A DNA stretch of 64,000 nucleotides from JABDBL01 sp963845445 (GTDB lineage Bacteria > Cyanobacteriota > Vampirovibrionia > Obscuribacterales > Obscuribacteraceae), in contig CAWJSE010000002.1 of the NCBI GenBank assembly GCA_963845445.1, positions 434,001 to 498,000 of the forward strand, in the 5' to 3' direction. Each line of letters begins with the position of its first letter. Position 1 is the stretch's first letter. Made by a program: the position numbers and the translations under genes. The notes beneath the pieces were generated by a model. That model was given only the letters and a program-made list of their open reading frames with translations. It was not told the origin of the DNA and searched no databases. Below, in pieces: positions 53,556 to 62,659 of the stretch.

Positions 53556-54935
53556 ATGAGAATATTCAATCTTTCAATAATCATAGCCTTCTCTGTTTTG
53601 ATTTTATATACCGATGTAAGTGTTGCTCAAGCAACGTTAAATACTCCTGCAGATCGTAAAAGTGAGTCTATAAGGTTGTACAACCAGTCAGTGAAGCCAT
53701 TGATAGATGGAGACTATCAGCATGCTTTAGAGCTACTAAAGGCTGCTTGCGAATTAGACGATAGTCAGCCTCTCATGCAAAACAATTATGGTTTAGCTCT
53801 CTTAAAAGTAGGCAAAGTTGACGAAGCGCTCGATCATCTGCTAAAGGCAACATCATCCAAGAATGTTCCGCTTATAGCATGGTTAAATCTAGGCAATGCT
53901 TACGAGAATAAGGGCCAGTACCAAAACGCTGTCGACTCTTTTGAAAAGTATTTGGCTGTTGCGCCGACATCTCCTGATGCACCGAAGATACGTGCCCATG
54001 TTGAATTGGTGAAAAAAGAGTTCTTAGGCACAAACAAATCTCAAAGTCCCCCCAATACAGAAGATTATTTTGATGCCGTAACAAGAAAAGTCGAATTGCG
54101 CTGGTCCCTAAGCAGCATGCCAATCAAAGTTTATGTTGAGAAGGGCAACAATATTTCTGGTTTTAAGCCGGACTATGCCGCACTGCTAAAGCAAGCTTTT
54201 GATGACTGGCAATCTGCTGCTGCAGGCAAAATTTCCATAGTATTTGTTAATGATAAGCATAAGGCGGACATCACTACCCGTTGGAGTAACGACTTAAGTG
54301 AGGTTGCCAGCGCTGCTGAAGGTGGCGATGCCAAATATCGTGGGACATCTAAAGGACTGACAAATGTTGCTATTACTTTATTAACTGTTGATCCGTCATC
54401 AACAATGAAATTGACACCAAATATAGTGAGCTGGATTGCGCATCATGAGGTGGGACATGCGCTTGGCTTATTAGGACATAGTCCAGATATTAAAGACATT
54501 ATGTATTTTAGCTCGCCTCATGTTGATAAACCGGCCATGCTCTCTCAAAGGGACGTGAAGACTATAGTTAAATTGTATTCGGTAGATCTGCTTCCGACCG
54601 CCCTCACTTTAAACGATGAAGGCGTTGCGGCACAAAAAAGGGGAGATAGCGAATTAGCCATAAAAAAATACAAAGAGGCACTGGCTCTCGATTCCTCAGA
54701 TCCTATACCTGAACGTAATCTAATTCGTGCCCATTCTGCTTGGGCAATAGCCTTGATTAAACGCGGAAATCTTGATGAGGGAGAAAGTCAATTTAAAGAA
54801 GCCCTTGCTTTGGAGGATAAAGCACCAGATGAAAACTTAGGGTCTCTTATAAAAAACTACACCCGTCTTTTGCATATGATGCATAAAGACGATCAAGCAG
54901 AGATGCTACAAGCCAAATATAAAGATGCTCTTTGA
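53556..54935 (+). CDS. Exported TPR protein with matrixin-type metalloprotease domain
   Basis: About 459 aa from the ATG at 53556; an earlier ATG at 53526 lies inside the RNase J-like gene. A signal peptide (LSIIIAFSVLILYTDVSVAQA) is followed by TPRs (LLKAACELDDSQPLMQNNYG and NLGNAYENKGQYQNAVDSFE). The protease domain has HEVGHALGLLGHS (bases 54444-54482, HExxHxxGxxH zinc site) and the Met-turn IMYF. More TPRs follow (AAQKRGDSELAIKKYKEALA). Matrixin domains between TPRs suggest a periplasmic or surface protease with a docking scaffold. Substrate unknown. Confidence 0.85.
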   Translation: MRIFNLSIIIAFSVLILYTDVSVAQATLNTPADRKSESIRLYNQSVKPLIDGDYQHALELLKAACELDDSQPLMQNNYGLALLKVGKVDEALDHLLKATSSKNVPLIAWLNLGNAYENKGQYQNAVDSFEKYLAVAPTSPDAPKIRAHVELVKKEFLGTNKSQSPPNTEDYFDAVTRKVELRWSLSSMPIKVYVEKGNNISGFKPDYAALLKQAFDDWQSAAAGKISIVFVNDKHKADITTRWSNDLSEVASAAEGGDAKYRGTSKGLTNVAITLLTVDPSSTMKLTPNIVSWIAHHEVGHALGLLGHSPDIKDIMYFSSPHVDKPAMLSQRDVKTIVKLYSVDLLPTALTLNDEGVAAQKRGDSELAIKKYKEALALDSSDPIPERNLIRAHSAWAIALIKRGNLDEGESQFKEALALEDKAPDENLGSLIKNYTRLLHMMHKDDQAEMLQAKYKDAL

Positions 54936-54983
54936 AAATATTTGATGAATGGCTGTGGAAAATAATCTTTTCCTAATCGTAAA

Positions 54984-55904
54984 TTACCAGGCCCCTTCAA
55001 TAAATATAGCGTTATCTTCATTGAGAGTAACTTCCTGTTGTGGACTGTCGCTTAATTTAACCGGATACAACCAATAATATTTAAGTCCTGCTACTTTATG
55101 CATGGCAACAATCCACCAGGTGGCTTTGTCTACAAGCGACTCACCTCTTCTGTATCCACCAACTGCCGCCTTCATTGGATAATCAATCGGAAATAATCCT
55201 TTGTTCAAGGCTTGCGTCTCAATCTCTGCTCTATAGTCAATGAAAACTTGTTGCATTTGTGCATAACGGTTCTTGCGCTCTTTCTCTTTAGCATTGATTA
55301 GTACCGTTTCTTTACGCATATACGGGGTTATATTCTCTACCCAGACATATTCTGTGAATAATGTGTGCGGCATCCCCAACCCAGATTTAGCTACGGCTGC
55401 TTTTAAAGCATATTGCATACGCCAGCCACCAGCCGGATATATTTTGTCAGGACGCGTTCTACCCCAGTAACCCATAGCCAATAGAGCGGAGCGCAGTTGC
55501 TTATCTTTATAAGGTATTTCAGTAATTTCATTCTTTTTTATGGGCGGTGCTACTGGATATGGATAAATACGGCACCAATCAACCGCTCTTATGTTATGCG
55601 GCACAACAATATCTATAACTAACCTGATCTTCTTTGGACTCTTATTTAGAATGTCCGGCAAAATGTTATCTGCATCGTTAGTATTTGCTACTGATTCAGT
55701 GTTTTTTATTGCTGAATCATCATCGATAGAAGGCAATTTAGCATCAGCAGCAGGTGTTTCAGAGTCAGAACTTGCTTTTGCGGCCACAGCGCTGACTGGT
55801 TTATCGCTGCTGATGGCCAAAACAAATTGCTCTGCTGCTACAAAAACACCAAAACCAAATATAAATAGCCAAATAAGCCAATTAAGAGATTTTTTCTTCA
55901 ACAC
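54984..55904 (-). CDS. Single-anchor envelope protein, unknown function
   Basis: 306 aa starting at GTG. One N-terminal helix (WLIWLFIFGFGVFVAAEQFV) anchors an extracytoplasmic part. After a Ser/Ala/Asp-rich spacer there is a domain with VVPHNIRAVDWCRIYPYPVA, GRTRPDKIYPAGGWRMQYAL and KATWWIVAMHKVAGLKYYWL, rich in Trp and Tyr. I do not recognise it. It lies 33 bp after the HD-GYP gene on the same strand. Confidence 0.6.
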   Translation of the reverse strand: MLKKKSLNWLIWLFIFGFGVFVAAEQFVLAISSDKPVSAVAAKASSDSETPAADAKLPSIDDDSAIKNTESVANTNDADNILPDILNKSPKKIRLVIDIVVPHNIRAVDWCRIYPYPVAPPIKKNEITEIPYKDKQLRSALLAMGYWGRTRPDKIYPAGGWRMQYALKAAVAKSGLGMPHTLFTEYVWVENITPYMRKETVLINAKEKERKNRYAQMQQVFIDYRAEIETQALNKGLFPIDYPMKAAVGGYRRGESLVDKATWWIVAMHKVAGLKYYWLYPVKLSDSPQQEVTLNEDNAIFIEGAW

Positions 55905-55937
55905 AATAGTGATAAAAATAAACGCTAAGCTTCTATT

Positions 55938-57419
55938 TTAGTCTAGAGGTTGATAATTTGCAGGTAAGTCAGCATTATAAATTGCTTCAAAAGTCTGACT
56001 CAGCCCTTCTTCCTGTCTTTTTGGTTTGGCCCCCATTATCAATTCAACCAAGCGCTTAAAGCTAGTTCTTTCGAAGAGCTTGGCCTCAGCCTTAACAGGC
56101 TTACCCCGCTCAGATTCCATTACCTTTATTACTTCACTGCTTGGCAACATAAAAAAGCTATTCACATATTGTGGCTCAAAATGATTACCTTTGCCGCTGA
56201 ACATAATGTCCAATACCTTATCGATGGGCATGCGATTGCGATAATGTCTTACTGAGGTTAGGGCATCAAATACGTCAGCCACAGCAATTATTCTAGCTAA
56301 ATAAGGAATATCACTGCCTTTTAGACCTCTATAATAGCCAGAGCCATCCAATTTTTCGTGATGGCAAGAAGCTACAAAAGGAACCGAGGCTAGTTTGCCT
56401 TTAAAAGGTAGATTAGACAAAAGATCGTATGTATAACGAGCATGCTGCTTTACGCAATCAAATTCATCAGCGGTCAGACGATCGTTTTTCCACAGTATTG
56501 CCTCTGGTACGCCAATCTTGCCATAGTCATGCATCATGGCTGAGTAGCGCAGAACCGGTATATCGGCTTCTGGAATTTCAAGATTTTTACCTAATAATAT
56601 GCTGTAATTCGTTACCCGAACTGAATGCCCAGCTGTAAGCGGATCGCGCTTATCAATTGTTTGTGCCAAAGTTTCCAGAGTGCTATCCACAAAGTGTTCG
56701 ATTTCTAAATAGGCCTGTGCTTGTTCTATCAGTCCAGCTGCTACTGTAGTTAAGGCAAGGAGCCATTCTTCATCATTTCTTGTGAATGAGCCACTAGATT
56801 TGTTTAGAGCTTGAAAAACGCCTATAACATCCTCATGGCTGTTCAGCATAGGAACGCAAAGAATATTTTTAGTGCGATAGCCGGTCAGACGATCAAAAGA
56901 AGGATCAAAATGTTTATCTGAATAGGCGTCATCAATATTTATATGACGTGCCGAACGTGCACATTGACTAACTATACTGCCAGCGGATAATGGCACCCGA
57001 ATTTGTTTTTGTTTATCTATTCCTTGAGCAATTTGTGTCCACAATTCCCCCTTTTGTTTATCTAGAATAAACACGCTACAGCGCTCGCAAGTGAGAATGC
57101 TTCTTGTTTCCTGAGTTATCACTTCGAGCAATGACTCTAGCCGACGTTCAGTAGCCATGGCTTTGATAACTCTATAAATGCCCGCCAAGGGACTAAGCCT
57201 TTTAAGCTCTTCCTGCATCCCCATAATTCGAATCTTTTGCTCTACTATGGCAATTTCGCGTTCGTTTAAATTAGAAGTATGAATAGCTGTTTCTGCTTTT
57301 CTATGATCGCTTTCGCTGCTGTTTTTGCCCGCGCTCTGTTCAATACCTGGTGTCTGGTTGCCGCTCTGAGCACGCCCAAGCCCATGATTCACTGATTTTA
57401 GATGGCCTTTTTTTGGCAT
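55938..57419 (-). CDS. GAF / HD-GYP domain protein
   Basis: 493 aa. A GAF sensor domain at about residues 95-240 (SLLEVITQETRSILTCERCS, GVFQALNKSSGSFT) precedes an HD-GYP domain (AGHSVRVTNYSILLG, SAMMHDYGKIGVPEAILWKN, CHHEKLDGSGYYRGLKG, VADVFDALTSVRHYR). All HD metal ligands are present; the GYP triplet reads GYY. HD-GYP enzymes break down cyclic di-GMP. Since both GGDEF proteins in the window are degenerate, the nucleotide must be made elsewhere if this enzyme is active on it. Confidence 0.9.
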   Translation of the reverse strand: MPKKGHLKSVNHGLGRAQSGNQTPGIEQSAGKNSSESDHRKAETAIHTSNLNEREIAIVEQKIRIMGMQEELKRLSPLAGIYRVIKAMATERRLESLLEVITQETRSILTCERCSVFILDKQKGELWTQIAQGIDKQKQIRVPLSAGSIVSQCARSARHINIDDAYSDKHFDPSFDRLTGYRTKNILCVPMLNSHEDVIGVFQALNKSSGSFTRNDEEWLLALTTVAAGLIEQAQAYLEIEHFVDSTLETLAQTIDKRDPLTAGHSVRVTNYSILLGKNLEIPEADIPVLRYSAMMHDYGKIGVPEAILWKNDRLTADEFDCVKQHARYTYDLLSNLPFKGKLASVPFVASCHHEKLDGSGYYRGLKGSDIPYLARIIAVADVFDALTSVRHYRNRMPIDKVLDIMFSGKGNHFEPQYVNSFFMLPSSEVIKVMESERGKPVKAEAKLFERTSFKRLVELIMGAKPKRQEEGLSQTFEAIYNADLPANYQPLD

Positions 57420-57598
57420 AGATGCAATTCTATTAATGACATATCTTTGTACAGCACCCTAAAAATTAGGCTGAGTAAAACCAAGGCAATATATTTGTAT
57501 ATACCCGGATATTAGACAAATTTATAAAAAAGATATGCAAACAACAAAAAGATTAAGGGCAGGAGAGGTTTAAGATCAGCTCAATGTGGTAAATCTGC

Positions 57599-58399
57599 TC
57601 ACTCGTCAATAACTTGAGGATATTTAGGAGCATCCAATTGGCGCCAGAAAAGCAAGCAAGCCCTTCCCACTATTCTATTCTGGTCCAAAAAGCCCCAAAC
57701 ATGGCTGTCAACACTGTTATTGCGATTATCACCCATCATAAATAAGTGTCCATCCGGAACAACAATAGGTTGATTAGCATGTTGGCTGTCGCCGTACGGT
57801 CTTATGAATTCACCTGCATTTGAACGTCCCTGAATATCACCTAATAAATTCAAGTCGTAGGCAGGCACTTCTTTAATATAGGATGATTCGTTTAAAAGTT
57901 GTCCATTTATGAAAACACCTTGATTCTTGGCTATACGAATGTGATCCTTTGGTAAGCCGATCACTCTTTTGATGAAGGCAGGCTCGTAGGGCAAAAACGG
58001 TAGGCCAGTCAACCGACCGAAAACAGTAAGCGGATCATTAGTTAAATCATGTCCGTCCATTTCGATTGGCGGCGGATAAAATACCAGGATATCACCCCGT
58101 TTGATAGGTAGTCTAAGGTGTCCAGATACCTTTTCAATTAAGAGACGGTCATTAATTTGTAAAGTCGGTTCCATTGAACTGGAAGGGATATAACGCGGCT
58201 CAGCAAGCGCCCAGCGAATAACAATCAACAAAACAAGAGTTACCACAACCAATTCCACAATTTCTTTTACTAGACCAACAAAGAAATTTGGTTCTTGCTT
58301 GTTATTACTTGGATAAATTTTGCTTTGGTCGGACATTTCCTTTTCTTCTTTCAATTGAGTACTAGATTCTCTAGAAGAAACTGAATCAAATTGTTCCAT
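57599..58399 (-). CDS. lepB: Signal peptidase I
   Basis: 266 aa. One N-terminal membrane helix (VELVVVTLVLLIVIRWALAE) is followed by IPSSSMEPTLQINDRLLIEK with the catalytic Ser, FIKRVIGLPKDHI with the catalytic Lys, and MGDNRNNSVDSHVWGFL. The enzyme cleaves Sec and Tat signal peptides. Many exported proteins in the window would be substrates. It lies 63 bp after gcvPA and is probably co-transcribed with it. Confidence 0.94.
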   Translation of the reverse strand: MEQFDSVSSRESSTQLKEEKEMSDQSKIYPSNNKQEPNFFVGLVKEIVELVVVTLVLLIVIRWALAEPRYIPSSSMEPTLQINDRLLIEKVSGHLRLPIKRGDILVFYPPPIEMDGHDLTNDPLTVFGRLTGLPFLPYEPAFIKRVIGLPKDHIRIAKNQGVFINGQLLNESSYIKEVPAYDLNLLGDIQGRSNAGEFIRPYGDSQHANQPIVVPDGHLFMMGDNRNNSVDSHVWGFLDQNRIVGRACLLFWRQLDAPKYPQVIDE

Positions 58400-58462
58400 T
58401 TTTTACCTGTTTAGAGCATTGCACTTGGGGAATTATCTCATGAATATTGAATCGATACTATA

Positions 58463-59923
58463 TCAAGCTAAGAGCTTTTTCAGAGTAGAGACATAATTGT
58501 CCAATTCTGCTTTCTGATTCATTTCAGTAGTGCTCACTAAAATACCTTTATCTAAATTGGCTGCAGAATTGGCTAAATCCAAGCCACCAAGGATATTTTC
58601 AGCATTTAATTTTTCTAGTAATTCTTTCGCTGGTTTTGGTGTAACAATTGCAAACTCACTAAAAAATGGCTTATCAAAAGCCAATGAAACACCGGCAATC
58701 TTTGTTAACTGATCTGCTAAATAATGAGCTTTTTGCATGCTGGCAAAAGCTATTGACTTTAATCCTTGCGGACCGAGCGCGCAGAGATAAATAAGCATAG
58801 AAAGCGCATTTAATGCCTGGTTCGTACAAATATTTGATGTAGCTTTGGTACGTCGAATATGTTGTTCGCGTGCTTGTAAAGTTAGAGTAAATGCTGTCAG
58901 TCCTTCTTTGTCTAAGGTCTTTCCAGCTAAACGACCCGGTAATTGACGCACATACTCTGTCCTGCAAGCCATAAAACCAGCCGAAGGCCCGCCGAACGAT
59001 AGAAAATTACCGCATGGTTGAGCATCTCCTACTACGATATCCGCAGCAAAATCACCGGGAGGAGCTAAATAGCCCAAACTAATTGGATCGCATACAAATA
59101 TTAGCAGCGCCCCAGCATTGTGAACAGCTTTTTCCAGTTTCTTTAAATCTTCGATAACGCCAAAATAATTCGGATACTGAATTATTACTGCTGCGGTTTG
59201 ATCATCGATATCTGAGACTTTCGTAATGCCCTCAGATAGAGCTAGATTATCGAGAACCAGTCCGCAAGAGCTTACATATGTGCTCACAACCGATAAATAT
59301 TCCGGGTTGATCGCATTGCTCAATACTATTTTCTGCCTGCCAGTAATTCTACAAGCCATTAAAGCCGCTTCTGCGCAAGCGGTTGGACCATCATACATAG
59401 AGGCATTTGCTATGTCCATATTGGTTAATAAACAAATAGCAGTCTGAAACTCATACATGGCTTGCAAATTGCCCTGACTGACTTCCGCTTGATATGGTGT
59501 ATAACTAGTAGCAAATTCGCTGCGTGAGACGATAGCTGGCACAATTGCAGGTACAAAGCGACGATACGCACCGCCTCCTAAAAAACAGCTCTGGGCACTG
59601 GCTGGTTTATTCCTTTTAGCCAAGCTGCTAATTCTTTCCACTAATTCAATTTCGCTAAGCGTGCTCGACAATGCTAAAGGTTTAGCTCTTAAATCCGCCG
59701 GAATATGCTTGATTAGCTCTTCGAACGAGGCTGCGCCGATTGTAGCCAACATTTCCAGCCGATCTTCTTGCGTATGAGGCAAGTAGGGAAAGTGAATATC
59801 CGCTGCTAAGTTACGCTCAGAAGTAGTGGCTGGTTTGGGGAGTTGATTGCTAGACACAGTATTTTGACTAGACACAGTATTTTGCGAAGTAGGAGCGAAG
59901 GATGTTTCTTGGTAATCAGGCAT
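58463..59923 (-). CDS. gcvPA: Glycine dehydrogenase subunit 1 (P-protein alpha)
   Basis: 486 aa. The GcvPA pattern is seen in FPYLPHTQEDRLEMLATIGA, SCFLGGGAYRRFVPAIV, YTPYQAEVSQGNLQAMYEFQ and MYDGPTACAEAALMACRITG. This subunit pairs with GcvPB, which holds PLP, to decarboxylate glycine. gcvPB, gcvT and gcvH are not next to it. The first 35 residues are an extra, unconserved stretch containing a tandem SQNTVS repeat. The ATG at 59923 may therefore be upstream of the original start. Confidence 0.9.
   Translation of the reverse strand: MPDYQETSFAPTSQNTVSSQNTVSSNQLPKPATTSERNLAADIHFPYLPHTQEDRLEMLATIGAASFEELIKHIPADLRAKPLALSSTLSEIELVERISSLAKRNKPASAQSCFLGGGAYRRFVPAIVPAIVSRSEFATSYTPYQAEVSQGNLQAMYEFQTAICLLTNMDIANASMYDGPTACAEAALMACRITGRQKIVLSNAINPEYLSVVSTYVSSCGLVLDNLALSEGITKVSDIDDQTAAVIIQYPNYFGVIEDLKKLEKAVHNAGALLIFVCDPISLGYLAPPGDFAADIVVGDAQPCGNFLSFGGPSAGFMACRTEYVRQLPGRLAGKTLDKEGLTAFTLTLQAREQHIRRTKATSNICTNQALNALSMLIYLCALGPQGLKSIAFASMQKAHYLADQLTKIAGVSLAFDKPFFSEFAIVTPKPAKELLEKLNAENILGGLDLANSAANLDKGILVSTTEMNQKAELDNYVSTLKKLLA
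59850..59884. repeat. gcvPA: 18-bp tandem duplication in the 5' end of gcvPA
   Basis: CTAGACACAGTATTTTG occurs at 59850-59866 and 59868-59884, period 18 bp. It encodes a repeated six-residue unit (Ser-Gln-Asn-Thr-Val-Ser) in frame. A recent slippage event is likely as both copies are identical. Confidence 0.8.
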
Positions 59924-60223
59924 TTGGCAAATGACCTTTTTTAAAGTAAACCTAGATTATAGTAATCCTACCAACAAAGTAAGTCTGTGTTAGCTAATTA
60001 CTCTTTTAACTATTGTTATCTTAATCGGTTGTTTACAGAAATCTTAAGTTGCCAGCATATTGTTTTATAATCCCGGGCCGAATAATGGATAATTGTTATC
60101 TGCTCATAAAAACTTTGACGGCAGTCTGTATATGGCGAGCTTCAGCATTTCGGTCGATAATTGTGCCACCAGATATAGTGACTAATCTGCAAGAATATTG
60201 AAGATATATTTTAAGGAAATAAA
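59924..60223. other. 300-bp divergent gap before pth
   Basis: No reading frame or tRNA is seen. A TATAAT box lies at 60066-60071 on the plus strand, with a poor -35 about 16 bases upstream. If used, pth would have a leader of roughly 145 nt. No strong hairpin or T-run is visible. Confidence 0.4.
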
Positions 60224-60817
60224 TTGAAAGTAATTATTGGTTTAGGTAATCCCGGTATTAAATACGACGCAACTCGTCATAATGCCGGCTTTGAAGCCTT
60301 AGATCATCTGATTAGGGCTGAATTTAGCGAAGCACAATTTAAAAAGGACAAGCACTTATTAAGTGAAACAGCCTTAATTGCAAACCCTAATGGTCAGCTA
60401 TTGCTTGTTAAGCCTACAACATATATGAATGATACTGGAAGAGCATTCTTAGCAATAAAAAATTGGTACAAACCTGCTCTTAAAGATATTCTTGTGATTC
60501 ATGATGATGTTTCGTTGCCTTTGGGAAAAATTCGTCTTCAAAAAGAAGGCGGTGCCGGTGGACAGCACGGAGTAGAGTCAATAATAAATTGTCTTGGGGG
60601 TAACAGAGCGTTCAACCGCCTTAAGATAGGGATTGGTCCTGATCCTGGAGGAGAGAGACGGGCAGATTATGTTTTGCAAAAGTTTATGGTTAAAGAGAAA
60701 CTTTTGCTAAAAGAGGTTATGACAGTTGTCGTAAGGGCTAGTGTGATGTGGCTAGATTCTGGTATCGATCCCACCATGAATGAGTTTAACGGGATTGATA
60801 TTGCCATAGGGCAATAA
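60224..60817 (+). CDS. pth: Peptidyl-tRNA hydrolase
   Basis: 197 aa starting at TTG with TAAGGAAAT upstream. Family patterns are IIGLGNPGIKYDATRHNAGF with the catalytic His, LLVKPTTYMNDTGRAF and VIHDDVSLPLGKIRLQKEGG, then GGQHGVESIINCLGG. It frees tRNA from peptidyl-tRNA released by stalled ribosomes. Essential in most bacteria and intact here. Confidence 0.95.
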   Translation: MKVIIGLGNPGIKYDATRHNAGFEALDHLIRAEFSEAQFKKDKHLLSETALIANPNGQLLLVKPTTYMNDTGRAFLAIKNWYKPALKDILVIHDDVSLPLGKIRLQKEGGAGGQHGVESIINCLGGNRAFNRLKIGIGPDPGGERRADYVLQKFMVKEKLLLKEVMTVVVRASVMWLDSGIDPTMNEFNGIDIAIGQ

Positions 60818-60837
60818 ACGAAAGAAAGGATACTTAA

Positions 60838-60990
60838 GTGAATAAAAAAACTTTTGCTCATTTCTCTTATAACCGTTTTGATTAGCATTGCAACAATAGA
60901 AAGCAAAGCAATTACTAAATACGAAGAGCCAAAGTACGAAATCTTGCAGTGCCCGTTGTGACGCCACCCTATATGGTGGCATACGTATAA
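60838..60990 (+). pseudogene. Decayed exported SOUL-type heme-binding protein gene
   Basis: A GTG at 60838 with AAAGGA upstream opens a frame that must shift at the A7 run (60842-60850). It then reads as a signal peptide LLLISLITVLISIATIESKA and ITKYEEPKYEILQ, ending in TGA at 60958-60960. In another frame VTPPYMVAYV continues to TAA at 60990. EEPKYEIL followed by PPYMVA is the start of SOUL/HBP heme-binding proteins with about ten residues missing. No continuation is found afterwards. With several lesions in 150 bp this looks like a true pseudogene. Confidence 0.42.
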
Positions 60991-61201
60991 CAGTTAATTT
61001 GCTTGCTCCGGACAATAAATGGAAAACTAAAAAAATCATTACCGTTGCAAGTTATTACTGCTATTTAAGCAAAATATATTTCTAAAAATCTCCGTTACGC
61101 TTTGTATCAAAGGACAAACGGTGATTAATTTGCATATCTATCGCTGGCATAATGACCACTAATGTAAATTATTTGGTATCAGTTCTCAGGAGCAAATTGA
61201 G

Positions 61202-62659
61202 TTGTTAGAGGCAGTTTTTGGTTCACCGCTCAACCTTGATATAAGTACGCTTCCTCTTCATAGCAGAATTGCAAGAGCACTACTGAGCAATAAAGAAGGC
61301 AGCGCCAGTCGAAACTTTTTTCTATCTGCTTTATGGTGGTCTCTGCTTGGCATGGGTGCAGGGCTTTTAGCTGCGGCTGAATTCGCCATGCCGGATTTGG
61401 TACATAACGTGCCTCAATTATCTATGCCGCATTTACGTATGTGGCATGTAAATGCCGTAGCCATAGGTTGGTTATCTATGGGATATGTGGGATCAATGTT
61501 CCATATGGTTCCCACGCTATGTAAAAACAAATTATGGAGCGAGCGCTGGGGCAATTTCACCATGTGGGTTTGGAACGCCATGATGGTTGCAGCTTTTTGT
61601 ACTTTGCTGAACGGTAATACCGAAGGTCGAGAATATGCTGAGCTAGGAGCTATTCTGGATGTCATGGTGGTTATTGGTCTTGTTACGGTTGCTTTGAATA
61701 TATATATGACTTTAGTAAGCCGCAAGGTAAAGAAGCTCTATGTATCTCTCTGGTATTTTCTTGGCTCACTTTTTTGGTTTCCGCTTGTCTATATAATTGG
61801 GCAACGCACTTTTGTTGCTTTGCCAGGTTTAAATGATGCCATTGTAGGGTGGTTTTATGGTCACAATATTTTAGGTATGTGGTTCACCACCGTGGGCGTG
61901 GGCATGATGTATTATCTATTGCCCAGACTGACACAGGCCCCACTATACAGTCATGGTTTGTCGATGCTTGGTTTTTGGGGCATTGCCCTTTTCTATGCAC
62001 CGACTGGTACTCACCATATTTTGCAATCACCTGCCCCAGAGTGGTTGAAAGCTATTGCGGTTATTTCATCTATATTTTTGCTTGTTCCAGTTTTAACTGT
62101 TTTGACAAACTTCTTTATGACAATGAAAGGCAAATGGGGAATGGTCGTTACAGATTTGCCTTTACGCTTTGCCATGACATCTGCCATCTTCTATTTAATC
62201 ACTTGCGTGCAAGGACCCTTTCAAGCCACACGTTGGGTTAATTGGTATTTGCACTTTTCGCAATGGGTCGTAGGGCATGCCCACTTAGCCTTGCTTGGCA
62301 CCTTTTCTTTCATTTTGACTTCTTCCTTCTATTACAGTATGCCCCGCATAACCGGAAAGAATTGGCATAGTCAAGGCATGATCCGAGCTCATTATTGGCT
62401 TAAAACACTTGGCTTCATACTCATGATGGTTTCTTTGACTATTGCCGGTCTAGTGCAAGCTGCTGGATGGGCTTTTGGCATACCAGTAGATCAGTGGAGC
62501 TTACAAATTCGTCCCTATTGGTTCCTACGAGAATTAAGCGGAATAATGATTTTGCTTGGGCAATGTATCTTTGCTTATAACGTATTTAAAACACTTTATA
62601 CTCCTGAAGTCGCACCGGCTGCGGTGAAACCTATTAAGGCGTCGGAGGTGCGGGCTTAA
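61202..62659 (+). CDS. ccoN: cbb3-type cytochrome c oxidase subunit I
   Basis: 485 aa starting at TTG with AGGAG upstream. Twelve or so membrane helices carry the heme and copper ligands: WHVNAVAIGWLSMGYVGSMF, YGHNILGMWFTTVGVGMMYY, PTGTHHILQSPAPEWLK and WVVGHAHLALLGTFSF. These are the cbb3 (C-family) positions. The oxidase reduces oxygen at high affinity. The gene is immediately followed by the cytochrome c subunit, with start and stop adjacent. Confidence 0.94.
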   Translation: MLEAVFGSPLNLDISTLPLHSRIARALLSNKEGSASRNFFLSALWWSLLGMGAGLLAAAEFAMPDLVHNVPQLSMPHLRMWHVNAVAIGWLSMGYVGSMFHMVPTLCKNKLWSERWGNFTMWVWNAMMVAAFCTLLNGNTEGREYAELGAILDVMVVIGLVTVALNIYMTLVSRKVKKLYVSLWYFLGSLFWFPLVYIIGQRTFVALPGLNDAIVGWFYGHNILGMWFTTVGVGMMYYLLPRLTQAPLYSHGLSMLGFWGIALFYAPTGTHHILQSPAPEWLKAIAVISSIFLLVPVLTVLTNFFMTMKGKWGMVVTDLPLRFAMTSAIFYLITCVQGPFQATRWVNWYLHFSQWVVGHAHLALLGTFSFILTSSFYYSMPRITGKNWHSQGMIRAHYWLKTLGFILMMVSLTIAGLVQAAGWAFGIPVDQWSLQIRPYWFLRELSGIMILLGQCIFAYNVFKTLYTPEVAPAAVKPIKASEVRA

